Below, in pieces: positions 24,857 to 34,099 of a stretch of DNA of 64,000 nucleotides. Position 1 is the first letter of the stretch, and every line of letters begins with the position of its first letter. The translations under genes and the position numbers were made by a program. The notes beneath the pieces were generated by a model. It made no database searches. It was not told the DNA's origin and saw only the letters and a list, made by a program, of their open reading frames with translations. This DNA comes from Bacteroidales bacterium (GTDB taxonomy: Bacteria > Bacteroidota > Bacteroidia > Bacteroidales > UBA932): positions 62,001 through 126,000 of the forward strand of contig WRMN01000003.1 of NCBI GenBank assembly GCA_009777095.1, in the 5' to 3' direction.

Positions 24857-25699
24857 TTATATTTTTTCTAAGCGGCAAAAGGCCCAGTTGTTACGCAACT
24901 TTTGCGCTACCGAACACAGTCCTTGGCGTTGGGCTTCCGCCAGAATATCAGGGACATCGGTATCAAAAATGCCGCTTAGCATCAAAGTGCCGCCGGGTTT
25001 GATGCCCATAGCATAAGTGCTCATGTCGGCAAGTAGAATATTGCGGTTGATGTTGGCTAAAATCAGGTCGTACTTGCCTTTCTGAATGAGCGATGCATCG
25101 CCAAGCATCGCTCTTACTTTCTGTGCTACGCGGTTGCGGCGAGCGTTTTCCAAAGTGCTGTTCTTTGCCCAGACATCAATATCAATGGCGTCTATAAATT
25201 TTTTAGCGCCAAGTTTGGCGGCAATTATAGCCAAGATGCCTGTTCCACAGCCCATATCAAGCACCTGCAAGCCTTTTAGCGGAAAGTGCAGCAGGGCTTC
25301 GGCCATCAGGTAAGTAGTGTCATGATGCCCCGTACCGAAAGCCATTTTAGGTTCCACCACAATATTTATCGCCGTTTTCGGAAGATTTTTGTGGAAGGGC
25401 GCGCGAATGGTGCAAGTACCGTCAATCACTAAAGGCCTAAAGTTTGATTCCCAGACTTCATTCCAGTTTTGTTCGGGAATAAATTGCGGTATATAACTAA
25501 TATCGGCAATATGTTTGTAATTATGAAATACAACCTTTACTGCACTTTCCTGATATAGACTTACCGGAACATAAGCGTTCAGTCCGTTTTCCGTATCTGC
25601 AAAACTTTCATAGCCCAACTCGCCCAGCTCGGCAGCCAACATTTCGCTCAATTCAGTCGTATAAGGCTTTAGGGTGATTTGTAGTTCGATGTAGTCCAC
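24857..25699 (-). CDS. prmA: Ribosomal protein L11 methyltransferase
   Basis: A 280-residue SAM-dependent methyltransferase that trimethylates ribosomal protein uL11. The substrate-binding N-terminal domain (DYIELQITLKPY...) is followed by the methyltransferase domain with MAFGTGHHDTT, VLDMGCGTGILAIIAAKLGA, and the catalytic-loop LILANINRNILL. The frame runs open to 25894 but the upstream part overlaps tpiA and looks nothing like PrmA, so I place the start at the GTG at 25699, 25 bases after the tpiA stop. It probably shares the tpiA transcript. Confidence 0.94.
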   Translation of the reverse strand: MDYIELQITLKPYTTELSEMLAAELGELGYESFADTENGLNAYVPVSLYQESAVKVVFHNYKHIADISYIPQFIPEQNWNEVWESNFRPLVIDGTCTIRAPFHKNLPKTAINIVVEPKMAFGTGHHDTTYLMAEALLHFPLKGLQVLDMGCGTGILAIIAAKLGAKKFIDAIDIDVWAKNSTLENARRNRVAQKVRAMLGDASLIQKGKYDLILANINRNILLADMSTYAMGIKPGGTLMLSGIFDTDVPDILAEAQRQGLCSVAQKLRNNWAFCRLEKI

Positions 25700-25724
25700 A
25701 GGGCCATTATCTATTATTGATGAG

Positions 25725-26480
25725 TTATGAAACTGCTTTCGCAATAGCAATAAAATCGCCGCTGTTGAGCGAGGCGCCGCCGATGAGACCGCCGTCCACA
25801 TCGGCTTGGCCGAAGAGTTCGGCAGCATTCGACGGTTTGCAACTGCCGCCGTAAAGAATGGAGGTATTGTCGGCTGCAACACCAAACTTTTCACGCAGCA
25901 CTGTACGAATATAGGCGTGCATTTCCTGCGCCTGCGCGGCAGTAGCGGTTTTGCCGGTGCCGATAGCCCAAACCGGCTCGTAGGCTAAAATAATTTTCTC
26001 GAAGTCGGTAGCCGAAAGTTGGCAGACTACATTCTGCAGTTGATGCTCTACTACCTCAAAATGTTGGTTGGACTCACGCTCGTATAAACGTTCGCCTATG
26101 CAGAAAATAGGAATGATGCCGTGTTGAAAGGCTAATTTCACTTTTTCCAACAAAACAGCATCGGTTTCGCCGTAATACTCTCGGCGCTCGGAGTGCCCAA
26201 TGATGCAATATTGAACGCCTATAGAGGCCAGCATGGCCGCCGAAACTTCGCCGGTGTAAGCCCCCGACTCATGGTCGGCGCAATTCTGGGCGGCAATGCC
26301 TATACCCGCTTCGCGTAGCGGCCCGGTGAGGCAACATAGGTGGGTAAATGGCGGAGCTACAATGAGTTGAACTCCTTCCGGAACTTCTTTCAGTTGGCCA
26401 GCTATTTCTTTAGCTAAAATTTCTCCTTCGGAATAAGTAGTGTTCATTTTCCAGTTTCCTGCTACAATCTTCTTTTTCAT
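25725..26480 (-). CDS. tpiA: Triose-phosphate isomerase
   Basis: A 251-residue TIM barrel interconverting dihydroxyacetone phosphate and glyceraldehyde 3-phosphate. Catalytic residues are all present: K11 in GNWKMN, H96 in IIGHSERR and E168 in [13 protein letters not shown]; the loop 6 and phosphate-binding [12 protein letters not shown] and GGLIGGASL segments are intact. Located upstream of prmA and divergent from the ABC importer genes. Confidence 0.98.
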   Translation of the reverse strand: MKKKIVAGNWKMNTTYSEGEILAKEIAGQLKEVPEGVQLIVAPPFTHLCCLTGPLREAGIGIAAQNCADHESGAYTGEVSAAMLASIGVQYCIIGHSERREYYGETDAVLLEKVKLAFQHGIIPIFCIGERLYERESNQHFEVVEHQLQNVVCQLSATDFEKIILAYEPVWAIGTGKTATAAQAQEMHAYIRTVLREKFGVAADNTSILYGGSCKPSNAAELFGQADVDGGLIGGASLNSGDFIAIAKAVS

Positions 26481-26543
26481 ATATTTACCTTTTTAATAAA
26501 TTAATAATTATCAAATCAAACCACGAAAGTAAATAAAAATTTT

Positions 26544-26551
26544 TAACTTTG
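26544..26551 (+). promoter_or_regulatory. Promoter -7 element of the ABC importer genes (TAACTTTG)
   Basis: Matches TAnnTTTG ten bases before the ATG at 26561. A TTG at 26549 lies inside this box, so translation cannot begin there and the leader is very short. Confidence 0.6.
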
Positions 26552-26560
26552 CCACCCAAT

Positions 26561-27589
26561 ATGGAAAAAAGTTTCAGAAAATATAGTTATTTGTTTCTTG
26601 GTTTAAGCATTTTATTGCTATTATTTTTTGCCATGGACCTGTTGATGGGAGCAGTGCTTTTGCCCGCAGGCGATGTGTGGAAGGCCTTGACGGGCGGAGC
26701 TGAGGTGCCTGACTACGTGCAAGCTGTGGTGATGAATTTCCGCTTACCGAAAGCAATTACGGCTTTACTGGCAGGTATGGCTTTGTCGGTAAGTGGTTTA
26801 CAAATGCAGACCACCTTCCGTAACCCCTTGGCCGATCCTTATGTGCTGGGCATCAGTTCAGGCTCAGGTTTTGGCGTAGCGCTTTTTATCTTAGGTACAA
26901 GCGTATGGGGCTTTTCCTCTGTTCTTTGGCTGCACAATTTGGGCATGGCGTTGGCAGGCTGGATAGGTGCGTTTGTGATGTTGGCCATAGTTACCGCCGC
27001 TTCTCTGCGACTGCGCGACACAATGTCGATGCTGGTGATGGGGATTATGGTAGGCGGCGCTGTGTCGGCAATGGTAGGCGTGCTGCAATATTTCAGCGAG
27101 GCTACGGCCTTGAAAACTTATGTTATATGGACTATGGGCAGTTTCAGCACCATCAATCCCGAGCAGCTTTCCCTGATGGTTCCAACCATCATTCTGGGTT
27201 TATTGCTGGCTCTGATGACGATGAAATGGCTCAATGCGCTGGTGTTCGGCGATGTGTATGCGCAAAGCGTAGGCTTGCATGTGAAACGTGCGCGCACTGT
27301 AATATTGTTGATTTCTGGCTTGCTGGCCGGTACCGTAACTGCTTTTTGCGGCCCCATCGGTTTTATAGGAATTGCCGTTCCTCATGTATCCCGTATGCTT
27401 TTCGGGACGGCTAACCACCGCGTGCTGATGCCGGCTACCATGCTGTTGGGCGGGGTGGTAATGCTTATGAGCGATATTATTTCGCAACTGCCCGGTACGG
27501 ATACGGTCTTGCCTGTTAATACTATCACTGCCTTGCTGGGCATTCCGGTAATTATATATATTATCTTTCGTAATCAACGCGGTTTCTGA
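26561..27589 (+). CDS. FecCD/BtuC-family ABC transporter permease
   Basis: A 342-residue permease with about ten membrane helices. Family marks include LPKAITALLAGMALSVSGLQMQTTFRNPLADPYVLGISSG in two consecutive blocks (the coupling region NPLADP), GPIGFIGIAVPHVSRML, and the terminal PELPVNTITALLGIPVIIYI-like end. It imports iron-siderophore, haem or cobalamin with a periplasmic binding protein not encoded here. Its stop codon overlaps the ATG of the ATPase gene (TGATG). The substrate cannot be read from the sequence. Confidence 0.93.
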   Translation: MEKSFRKYSYLFLGLSILLLLFFAMDLLMGAVLLPAGDVWKALTGGAEVPDYVQAVVMNFRLPKAITALLAGMALSVSGLQMQTTFRNPLADPYVLGISSGSGFGVALFILGTSVWGFSSVLWLHNLGMALAGWIGAFVMLAIVTAASLRLRDTMSMLVMGIMVGGAVSAMVGVLQYFSEATALKTYVIWTMGSFSTINPEQLSLMVPTIILGLLLALMTMKWLNALVFGDVYAQSVGLHVKRARTVILLISGLLAGTVTAFCGPIGFIGIAVPHVSRMLFGTANHRVLMPATMLLGGVVMLMSDIISQLPGTDTVLPVNTITALLGIPVIIYIIFRNQRGF

Positions 27590-28611
27590 TGAACACTTCG
27601 ATAGAAATAAAGCAACTTGCCATAGGCTATGGAAATACCGCCGGTAGAGCCAAAGGCGCTATTCTTCCGCCTATTACCGCAACGGTAAAATCGGGGGAAT
27701 TGTTGGCTTTGGTTGGCCGCAACGGTATAGGAAAAAGTACTTTTTTACGTACCTTAGCCGGACAGCAGGCTTCTATAGACGGAATGATACTGATTCAGGA
27801 TAAACCCTTGTTTGCCTACACACGCACAGAGCTGTCGCGCTTGGTAAGTTTCGTGAGCACCGATATTGTCCGCATTCCGCACCTCAAGGTATTTGACCTT
27901 GTAGCTATGGGGCGTTTCCCTTACACAAGCTGGATAGGCAAATTGAAAGTAAACGACAAGATGTTGGTGTATGATGCCTTGGAAATGGTGGGACTGCGTC
28001 AGCTTTCGTGGCGGAATATTGACACCCTAAGCGACGGCGAGCGCCAGCGTACATTGATTGCCCGTGCTTTGGTTCAGCATACGCCCATCATGATTTTAGA
28101 TGAACCTACGGCTTATTTGGACATTATTCACAAATATGAAATCATGAATTTATTGCGCCAGATAGCGCATCGTGAAAATAAAACCGTGCTGTTTTCAACC
28201 CACGATTTGAATATTGCGTTGAATGTGGTGGATAAGATGTGGATAATGACCGATACGGAAATTTTGGAAGGAGGACCGGAAGATTTGGTAGTATCGGCTG
28301 CTTTTGAAAAAATGCTTGGACGCAACAACCTGAGTTTTGACCGTCTGTCGGGTGAATTTGAGTTGAATCATCGCTTAATTAAAGACATTGCGGTAAAAAG
28401 CAGGTTAGATATTCGTTGGCTACGCCATGCCTTAGAGCGCCTGAATTATAAAATTATTCAGAATCCCTCATCTGTACCGAAAGACACACCGGTATTAAGC
28501 TATGAAAGCAATAAGGGCGTGCTCCGTTTTCAATATACTTTCAAAAAGGAAGAACAGCAGTTTTCTACTATTTATGAGTTGTGCAACTACCTTCGGAGTA
28601 TTCCGGATTAA
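27589..28611 (+). CDS. ABC transporter ATP-binding protein (FecE/BtuD type) with C-terminal extension
   Basis: A 340-residue ATPase partner of the preceding permease. Walker A is GRNGIGKST (about 43-51), the signature LSDGERQR (about 146-153) and Walker B MILDEPTAYLD. The typical FecE is about 255 residues; here the extra C-terminal part of roughly 85 residues (after about 250, from the DIRWLRHALERLNY segment) has no known motif to me, though such extensions occur in Bacteroidota homologues. One importer of metal chelate or corrinoid with the permease. Confidence 0.92.
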   Translation: MNTSIEIKQLAIGYGNTAGRAKGAILPPITATVKSGELLALVGRNGIGKSTFLRTLAGQQASIDGMILIQDKPLFAYTRTELSRLVSFVSTDIVRIPHLKVFDLVAMGRFPYTSWIGKLKVNDKMLVYDALEMVGLRQLSWRNIDTLSDGERQRTLIARALVQHTPIMILDEPTAYLDIIHKYEIMNLLRQIAHRENKTVLFSTHDLNIALNVVDKMWIMTDTEILEGGPEDLVVSAAFEKMLGRNNLSFDRLSGEFELNHRLIKDIAVKSRLDIRWLRHALERLNYKIIQNPSSVPKDTPVLSYESNKGVLRFQYTFKKEEQQFSTIYELCNYLRSIPD

Positions 28612-28630
28612 GTACTTGTTGGGAAATAAT

Positions 28631-28659
28631 TTTGAACTTTAGGCCTTGAACTTTGAACC
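28631..28659. repeat. TTGAACTTT simple repeat tract
   Basis: TTGAACTTTAGGCCTTGAAC followed by TTTGAACC, a member of the AAAGTTCAA tract family also seen at 10185-10232. It lies just before the promoter of the acyl-CoA synthetase gene. Confidence 0.5.
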
Positions 28660-28667
28660 TTTTTTCG

Positions 28668-28675
28668 TATCTTTG
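28668..28675 (+). promoter_or_regulatory. Promoter -7 element, TATCTTTG
   Basis: TAnnTTTG match 25 bases before the ATG at 28700, oriented towards the ADP-forming acyl-CoA synthetase gene. Confidence 0.6.
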
Positions 28676-28699
28676 TAGATTAAACGAAAGAAACGAACT

Positions 28700-30778
28700 A
28701 TGCTTACAGAACAACTGTTAAACCCCAAAAGTATTGTAATAGTCGGCGGTTCAGCCGATACAGGGAAGCCGGGCGGCAGCGTAATAAAAAATCTTATTAA
28801 CCAAGGATATAAGGGTAAAATCTATGTAGTGAATCCAAAGGCCTCGGAGGTACAGGGAATTCCATGCCATGCCAGCGTTGAAGCGTTGCCGGAAGTTGAT
28901 TTGGCGATGCTGGCTATTCCGGCAGTTGCTTGCGTAGAAGCCGTAAAAGTGTTGGCGTATCAAAAGAAAACCAAGGGATTCATCATATTTTCAGCCGGAT
29001 TTCATGAAGAAAGCGCAGTCGGCGCAGCTTTGGAAGAACAAATCGTTCAGATAGTTAACGAGACAGGAGGAAGCCTCATAGGCCCCAACTGCATAGGAGT
29101 GATGAATACCAATTATGCCGGTGTGTTTACAGGCACTATCCCTCCCTTATCTGGTTTGGGCGTTGATTTTATTACCGGCTCAGGCGCTACGGCAGTCTTC
29201 CTGATGCAGGCGGCCATGCGTTTCGGCCTGCCATTTGCCGGCGTTTACTCAGTGGGCAATAGCGCTCAAACAGGCGTGGAAGAAGTCTTGGCGCACATGG
29301 ACGAAACTTATGTGCATGGCCAAAGCGCACCGGTGAAAATGCTGTATGTAGAAAGCATCAATAACCCCGATAAACTTTTAAAGCATGCCCAATCGTTGAT
29401 TAAGAAAGGGGCGCGCATTACGGCTATTAAGGCCGGCAGCAGCGAGGCCGGCAGCAGGGCTGCCTCGTCGCATACCGGCGCCTTGGCCAGCCCCGATGCG
29501 GCGGTGAGCGCCCTGTTCAAAAAGGCGGGCATTATCCGTTGCCGCGGACGTATGGAACTGGCGCTGATGGCTGCTGTATTGCTGCAACCCCTTCCGCTCG
29601 GTAAAAATATAGCTATTATCACGCATGCAGGCGGCCCTGCCGTTATGCTGACCGATGTTTTATCGAATGGCGGTTTGCAGATTCCGCCTATCAGCGGCCC
29701 TGCAGCTAACGAGCTGTTGAGTAAGCTATACCACGGCTCATCAGTGGCCAATCCTATTGATTTCCTGGCTACCGGCACTGCCGAACAGTTAGGCTGCATT
29801 ATTGACGCCTGCGAAAACAACTTCGACCATATTGACGCCATGGCAGTGATTTTCGGCAATCCGGGATTAGCGCCTTTGGACGATGTTTATGCCTTGCTGC
29901 TTCATAAAATGAAGACCTGCAAAAAGCCCATTTACGCTATCCTAACCTCAATAGCCGATGTGCCGCAGGAATTGCCCGAATATATCAAAAACGGAAAAGT
30001 GGCCTATCAGGACGAGGTCTTGTTCGGAGAGACCCTCTCCGCAGCGATGAATAGTAAAAATGTACAGAAATCTGTACAGGAAGACGTACAAAATTCTGTA
30101 CAATATAGCATAAATAAGCAAAAAATTAGGGAAATAGTAGATGGCGCTGCCGATGGCTATTTGATGCCCGATAAGGTGCAGGCGCTCTTAGATGCTGCCG
30201 GTATTCCCCGTGCGGGAGAAGCGGTAGTTACCACTGCCGACGATGCAGTGAAAGCCGCCGGACAATTAGGCTATCCGGTGGTGATGAAAGTGGTAGGCCC
30301 CATACACAAATCAGATGTAGGAGGAGTTGTTCTTAATGTTAAGAATGACAATACAGTACGAAAAGAGTTTGAACGAATGATGCAAATAAAAGACACCACG
30401 GCCATACTGCTGCAACCCCAGTTGAGCGGTGTCCAATTGTTTGTGGGCGCTAATCGCGAGCCTAAATTCGGACATCTGATTATGTGCGGATTAGGTGGTA
30501 TTTTTATTGAAGTATTGAAAGATGTAGCTGCAGGCTTAGCGCCTCTGTCTATGGACGAGGCTTATGCGATGATTCGCAGCCTGCGAAGTTATAAAATTAT
30601 TGAAGGTGTTCGTGGGCAAGATCCTGTAAATGAAGCTGCTTTTGCTGAAATCATAGTGCGCCTTTCCATGCTTTGCGAAGCCGCCCCCGAAATCGCCGAA
30701 TTAGACCTGAACCCGCTCTTAGGCGCCAAAGACAAGGTAGTAGCCGTTGACGCAAGAATACGGATAAATAATAATTAA
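28700..30778 (+). CDS. ADP-forming acyl-CoA synthetase, alpha and beta domains fused
   Basis: A 692-residue fusion. Residues 1-450 hold the CoA-binding and succinyl-CoA-synthetase-like alpha domains (VVGGSADTGKPGGSVIKNLI, GPNCIGVMNT, and SSHTGALASPDA, containing the family's phospho-histidine region). Residues from about 480 form the ATP-grasp beta domain (LLDAAGIPRAGEAVV, GYPVVMKVVGPIHKSDVGGV, LNPLLG). It converts acetyl-CoA or another acyl-CoA plus ADP and phosphate to the acid plus ATP, a substrate-level ATP step of anaerobes. The linker (about 452-470) is built of VQxx repeats from a 12-base DNA repeat. The nitrilase gene follows 11 bases later. Confidence 0.93.
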   Translation: MLTEQLLNPKSIVIVGGSADTGKPGGSVIKNLINQGYKGKIYVVNPKASEVQGIPCHASVEALPEVDLAMLAIPAVACVEAVKVLAYQKKTKGFIIFSAGFHEESAVGAALEEQIVQIVNETGGSLIGPNCIGVMNTNYAGVFTGTIPPLSGLGVDFITGSGATAVFLMQAAMRFGLPFAGVYSVGNSAQTGVEEVLAHMDETYVHGQSAPVKMLYVESINNPDKLLKHAQSLIKKGARITAIKAGSSEAGSRAASSHTGALASPDAAVSALFKKAGIIRCRGRMELALMAAVLLQPLPLGKNIAIITHAGGPAVMLTDVLSNGGLQIPPISGPAANELLSKLYHGSSVANPIDFLATGTAEQLGCIIDACENNFDHIDAMAVIFGNPGLAPLDDVYALLLHKMKTCKKPIYAILTSIADVPQELPEYIKNGKVAYQDEVLFGETLSAAMNSKNVQKSVQEDVQNSVQYSINKQKIREIVDGAADGYLMPDKVQALLDAAGIPRAGEAVVTTADDAVKAAGQLGYPVVMKVVGPIHKSDVGGVVLNVKNDNTVRKEFERMMQIKDTTAILLQPQLSGVQLFVGANREPKFGHLIMCGLGGIFIEVLKDVAAGLAPLSMDEAYAMIRSLRSYKIIEGVRGQDPVNEAAFAEIIVRLSMLCEAAPEIAELDLNPLLGAKDKVVAVDARIRINNN

Positions 30779-30789
30779 AGAACAATTTA

Positions 30790-31590
30790 ATGCTAATCTC
30801 TCTTTTACAAATAGATATAGTATGGGAAAACAAAGAAGCCAACCTTCTGCGTACCGAAGTGCTGATAGACGCTTTACCCGCGGCCGTGCGTTTGGCTATC
30901 CTGCCCGAAATGTTCAATACCGGCTTTTCCATGCACCCCGAAAGGGTGGCGGAAGATGAAACCGGTCCTACCTTAGCTTGGCTATCAACTATGGCAAAGA
31001 AATATAATATCGCCATAATAAGCAGTATTAGCTATACTTACTTAAAACAGTACTTCAATAGACTTTTCTTCGTTTTTCCCGATGGATCCTACCAAACTTA
31101 CGACAAGCGGCACCTTTTCCGTTACGGCAAGGAAAACGAACACTACACTGCCGGAACAAAGCGCCTGATTGTTGATTATGAGGGCTGGCGCATCTGTCCG
31201 CAGGTCTGCTACGATTTACGCTTTCCGGTATGGAGTCGCAATACAGGTTTAAATTCAAATAAGAACTATAAACCTTATGATTTACTGATATATATAGCCA
31301 ATTGGCCTGCCATGCGGATAGCGCCTTGGAACCTTTTATTACCGGCGCGGGCTGTTGAAAATCAAAGCTATGTGATAGGCCTGAACCGCACCGGTACCGA
31401 CCCAAATCTGATTGGTGAACGCAGTTTTTCGGGAGACTCGCAGGCTATTGATTTTAAGGGAAATATTATAACTAAAGCTACGCCTCATAAAGAAGAAGTA
31501 CTCTTAGTTAATTTAGATCTCCAAAGCCTGCACGACTACAGAGCCAACTTCCCCGCATGGCTTGATGCAGACGAATTTATGTTGAAGTAG
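30790..31590 (+). CDS. Nitrilase-superfamily amidohydrolase (omega-amidase/YafV-like)
   Basis: A 266-residue carbon-nitrogen hydrolase with the Glu-Lys-Cys triad: E40 in LPEMFNTGF, K106 in YDKRHLF and C140 in PQVCYDLRFP. The order and spacing match the omega-amidase group that hydrolyses alpha-ketoglutaramate, but other amides are possible. It is 11 bases after the acyl-CoA synthetase gene and most likely co-transcribed. Start by the first ATG. Confidence 0.88.
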   Translation: MLISLLQIDIVWENKEANLLRTEVLIDALPAAVRLAILPEMFNTGFSMHPERVAEDETGPTLAWLSTMAKKYNIAIISSISYTYLKQYFNRLFFVFPDGSYQTYDKRHLFRYGKENEHYTAGTKRLIVDYEGWRICPQVCYDLRFPVWSRNTGLNSNKNYKPYDLLIYIANWPAMRIAPWNLLLPARAVENQSYVIGLNRTGTDPNLIGERSFSGDSQAIDFKGNIITKATPHKEEVLLVNLDLQSLHDYRANFPAWLDADEFMLK

Positions 31591-31630
31591 TTCAATGTAG
31601 TTATAGTAGTTAATGTTGAATTAATTTTGT

Positions 31631-31661
31631 TTGGTTGTTTCAATTATAATACTTATATTTG
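31631..31661 (+). promoter_or_regulatory. Promoter, TTG and TATATTTG with 20-base spacing
   Basis: TTG at 31631-31633 and TATATTTG at 31654-31661 form a complete Bacteroidota promoter 32 bases ahead of the thioredoxin-fold protein gene. Confidence 0.65.
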
Positions 31662-31693
31662 TCATTATTAATATCATCATTTAATATAGAAAA

Positions 31694-33112
31694 ATGAAAC
31701 GAATATTACTTAGTTTGCAGTTTTTGTTAGTTTGCCTGACGGGGCTTTATGCCCAGGGCTATCGTATTGAACTAACCCTCGACGGGCTTAAAGATACTAC
31801 TGTTTTCTTAGCTATCCATTCCGGCGACAAAAAATATTCCGTCGATACGGCTACAGTGAATCACGAAGGAAAGGCAGTTTTCCAAAAGAACAAATCCTTA
31901 GTGGGCGGCATGTACCTTTTGGCTACTAATGATTATCAACTTTTCGACTTTTTAATTTCCGATGAAGAAAACCAGAATTTCAGTATTTACGCCAAGGCTC
32001 CGGAATATAGCGCCAGCTTAAAATATACAAATTCACCTGAAAATCAGTCGTTTATTGATTTTCAACAATACCTTAGAAGCCAGCAAAAAAGAGTGTCGGA
32101 GTTAGTGAAGCGCAGTGAACAGGATCCTCTTTTTCAAGTAGCTGATAGTCTTGAAGTAATTAATAAAGAAGTAGAAAAATATATACAGCTCAGAAGGCAG
32201 GAATATAAGGGAACATTACTGGCTACTGTTTTAAAGGCAGCTTTTCCGGCCGCAGCTCCTAAGCCGGATATACCGGACGGAACGCCCAAACGCGATTCCT
32301 TGCTTTGGCGTCATTATTACGATTACGATAAATTACACTATTTCGACGGCATTGATTTTTCGGATTCACGTATTGTTTATACCCCCCTGCTCCATTCACG
32401 GATAGAGGAATACTTTAGCAAACGGCTTATTCAGACACCGGAATCCCTTAATCCGCAAGTGGATATGGTATTAGACTTAGCAGAAGCCAATAGCGATGTT
32501 TACAGTACAGTGCTGAGTCAACTGTTCAACAAATATGTAAATGCAGAGATTATGGGAATGGAAGCCGTAGCCCTGCATATAGGCGAAAAGTATGTGCTTA
32601 CAGGAAAAGCAAGCTGGTTAGACAGCGCGGCTTTAGCAAAGGTACAAGATTTTGTGGAACATAACCGCTATTCTTTAATCGGAATGCAGGCAAAGGAACT
32701 TAAACTGCAAAGCCTCAGCGGGCCTTTTGAATCAGTATACGCTATCAACAGTCCTTATTTAGTTTTACTGTTTTATGAACCGGGGTGCGGACACTGTAAA
32801 ACAGAAATGCCTAAACTTTACGATGTTTTTCAAAGGTATCGCAATAAAGGGGTACAGGTAATGGCCGTTTGTACTATTCACAAGTATAATGAATGGGTAA
32901 AATATGTTACCGAAAACAATTACAGCGAGTGGATTAACGTGTGGGACGGCTTTAATAAAGAAGATAATATATCCATTGGTTCGCGTTTTCGGGAATATTA
33001 TAACGTATATACCACCCCGCAGGTTTATTTGCTTGATAAGGACAAGACAATCATTGGCCGACGGTTGGATAGCAAGGTACTGGAACAGATATTGGAACAT
33101 AGAACAAAATAA
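31694..33112 (+). CDS. Exported thioredoxin-like protein, DUF4369/DUF5106-type
   Basis: A 472-residue exported protein with a signal peptide (MKRILLSLQFLLVCLTGLYAQ). The N-terminal domain (about 22-130) resembles DUF4369; the middle is helical (TlpA-like DUF5106 region in Bacteroidales); the C-terminal thioredoxin-fold domain holds CGHC (C365 and C368) within PGCGHCKTEM and the cis-proline-like TTPQVYLLDKDK. Such proteins carry out disulfide exchange or reduction in the periplasm. It has its own promoter. Redox partner not visible here. Confidence 0.82.
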   Translation: MKRILLSLQFLLVCLTGLYAQGYRIELTLDGLKDTTVFLAIHSGDKKYSVDTATVNHEGKAVFQKNKSLVGGMYLLATNDYQLFDFLISDEENQNFSIYAKAPEYSASLKYTNSPENQSFIDFQQYLRSQQKRVSELVKRSEQDPLFQVADSLEVINKEVEKYIQLRRQEYKGTLLATVLKAAFPAAAPKPDIPDGTPKRDSLLWRHYYDYDKLHYFDGIDFSDSRIVYTPLLHSRIEEYFSKRLIQTPESLNPQVDMVLDLAEANSDVYSTVLSQLFNKYVNAEIMGMEAVALHIGEKYVLTGKASWLDSAALAKVQDFVEHNRYSLIGMQAKELKLQSLSGPFESVYAINSPYLVLLFYEPGCGHCKTEMPKLYDVFQRYRNKGVQVMAVCTIHKYNEWVKYVTENNYSEWINVWDGFNKEDNISIGSRFREYYNVYTTPQVYLLDKDKTIIGRRLDSKVLEQILEHRTK

Positions 33113-33118
33113 TAGAGA

Positions 33119-34021
33119 TTGTTCCAGAAGCAAACCAATAATACCCTTTTGGTGCTTTTAGGGCCTACAGGCGTGGGGAAAACCGATGCCGGTATTCGTT
33201 TGGCTCAATTGTTTCATACGGAAATTGTGTCCTGCGACTCGCGGCAGCTATACCGCGAGATGCGCATTGGAACGGCTATGCCCTCCGAGGAGCAATTGTC
33301 GGCTGTAAGGCACCATTTCATTGCTTCGCGCAGCGTACACGAGCCTTATACAGCCGGAAAATATGAAACTGACGCGCTGGCCTTGCTGTCGCAACTGTTT
33401 CAAAAACAAGAAGTAGTGGTTATGATCGGAGGCTCCGGGCTCTATATAGACGCCGTATGCAACGGCATAGACGATTTTCAGGAACATATTCCGGAATTAC
33501 GGGAGAGCCTTATGCAGCGCCTCGAAAGGGAAGGGTTAGAAGCGTTGCGCCATGAGCTGAAACTGCTTGACCCTGAAAGTTACCATAAACTTGACCTGAA
33601 GAATCCGCGCCGCATCTTACGAGCACTGGAAGTGTGTTTGAGTACCGGAAAGCCTTTTTCTTCTTTCAAAAAAGAAGCAAAGAAAACACGGCCTTTCCAT
33701 ATTGTAAAAATAGGCTTGCAACGTCCGCGCGAAGAATTGTACCGACGTATTAACCTTCGCACTTTGCAAATGATGGAAGAGGGCTGGGAGGCCGAAGCGC
33801 GGAAACTTTATCCTTTCCGTCATTTACCTGCTTTAAATACTGTTGGTTATAAGGAGTTATTTGATTATTTCGATGGTAAAACCACGCTTTCGGAGGCGGT
33901 TAGCCTTATTCAACAGCATACCAGAAATTACGCCAAAAAGCAGCTTTCCTATTGGGGACGCGATAAAGAGATTCGGTGGGTGGATGCGGAAAAGCAGTTT
34001 AGCTGTTCGCTTAGTATATGA
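33119..34021 (+). CDS. miaA: tRNA dimethylallyltransferase
   Basis: A 300-residue enzyme adding a dimethylallyl group to A37 of tRNAs reading UNN codons. The P-loop GPTGVGKT (15-22), the DSRQLYREMRIGTAMP block and GGSGLYIDAV are all diagnostic; NTVGYKELFDYF and QQHTRNYAKKQLSYW match the C-terminal part. The start is TTG, seven bases after the preceding stop; no ATG is available. It is probably co-transcribed with the thioredoxin-like gene. Confidence 0.95.
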   Translation: MFQKQTNNTLLVLLGPTGVGKTDAGIRLAQLFHTEIVSCDSRQLYREMRIGTAMPSEEQLSAVRHHFIASRSVHEPYTAGKYETDALALLSQLFQKQEVVVMIGGSGLYIDAVCNGIDDFQEHIPELRESLMQRLEREGLEALRHELKLLDPESYHKLDLKNPRRILRALEVCLSTGKPFSSFKKEAKKTRPFHIVKIGLQRPREELYRRINLRTLQMMEEGWEAEARKLYPFRHLPALNTVGYKELFDYFDGKTTLSEAVSLIQQHTRNYAKKQLSYWGRDKEIRWVDAEKQFSCSLSI

Positions 34022-34028
34022 CAAAAAT

Positions 34029-34089
34029 TTAACTTATTATTTGCTGCAACTTTTCGGCTAAAAAATCGTCATACAAGCAAATAAGTTAA
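34029..34089 (+). promoter_or_regulatory. Long inverted repeat in the leader of the TonB-type receptor gene
   Basis: TTAACTTATTATTTGC (34029-34044) pairs with GCAAATAAGTTAA (34077-34089), leaving a three-base bulge and a loop of about 32 bases; the right arm ends 10 bases before the ATG. A leader hairpin of this kind could control translation or mRNA stability. The effect is a guess. Confidence 0.45.
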
Positions 34090-34099
34090 TTTAGAAAAC

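Noticed and set aside
24583-25002. 139-codon forward frame after the rlmI-like gene
   Set aside because: It overlaps the end of rlmI and the conserved 3' part of prmA on the other strand and contains the transposase remnant in a different frame.
25700-25894. N-terminal extension of prmA
   Set aside because: The extra 65 codons overlap tpiA in another frame and do not resemble PrmA; the GTG at 25699 fits the family.
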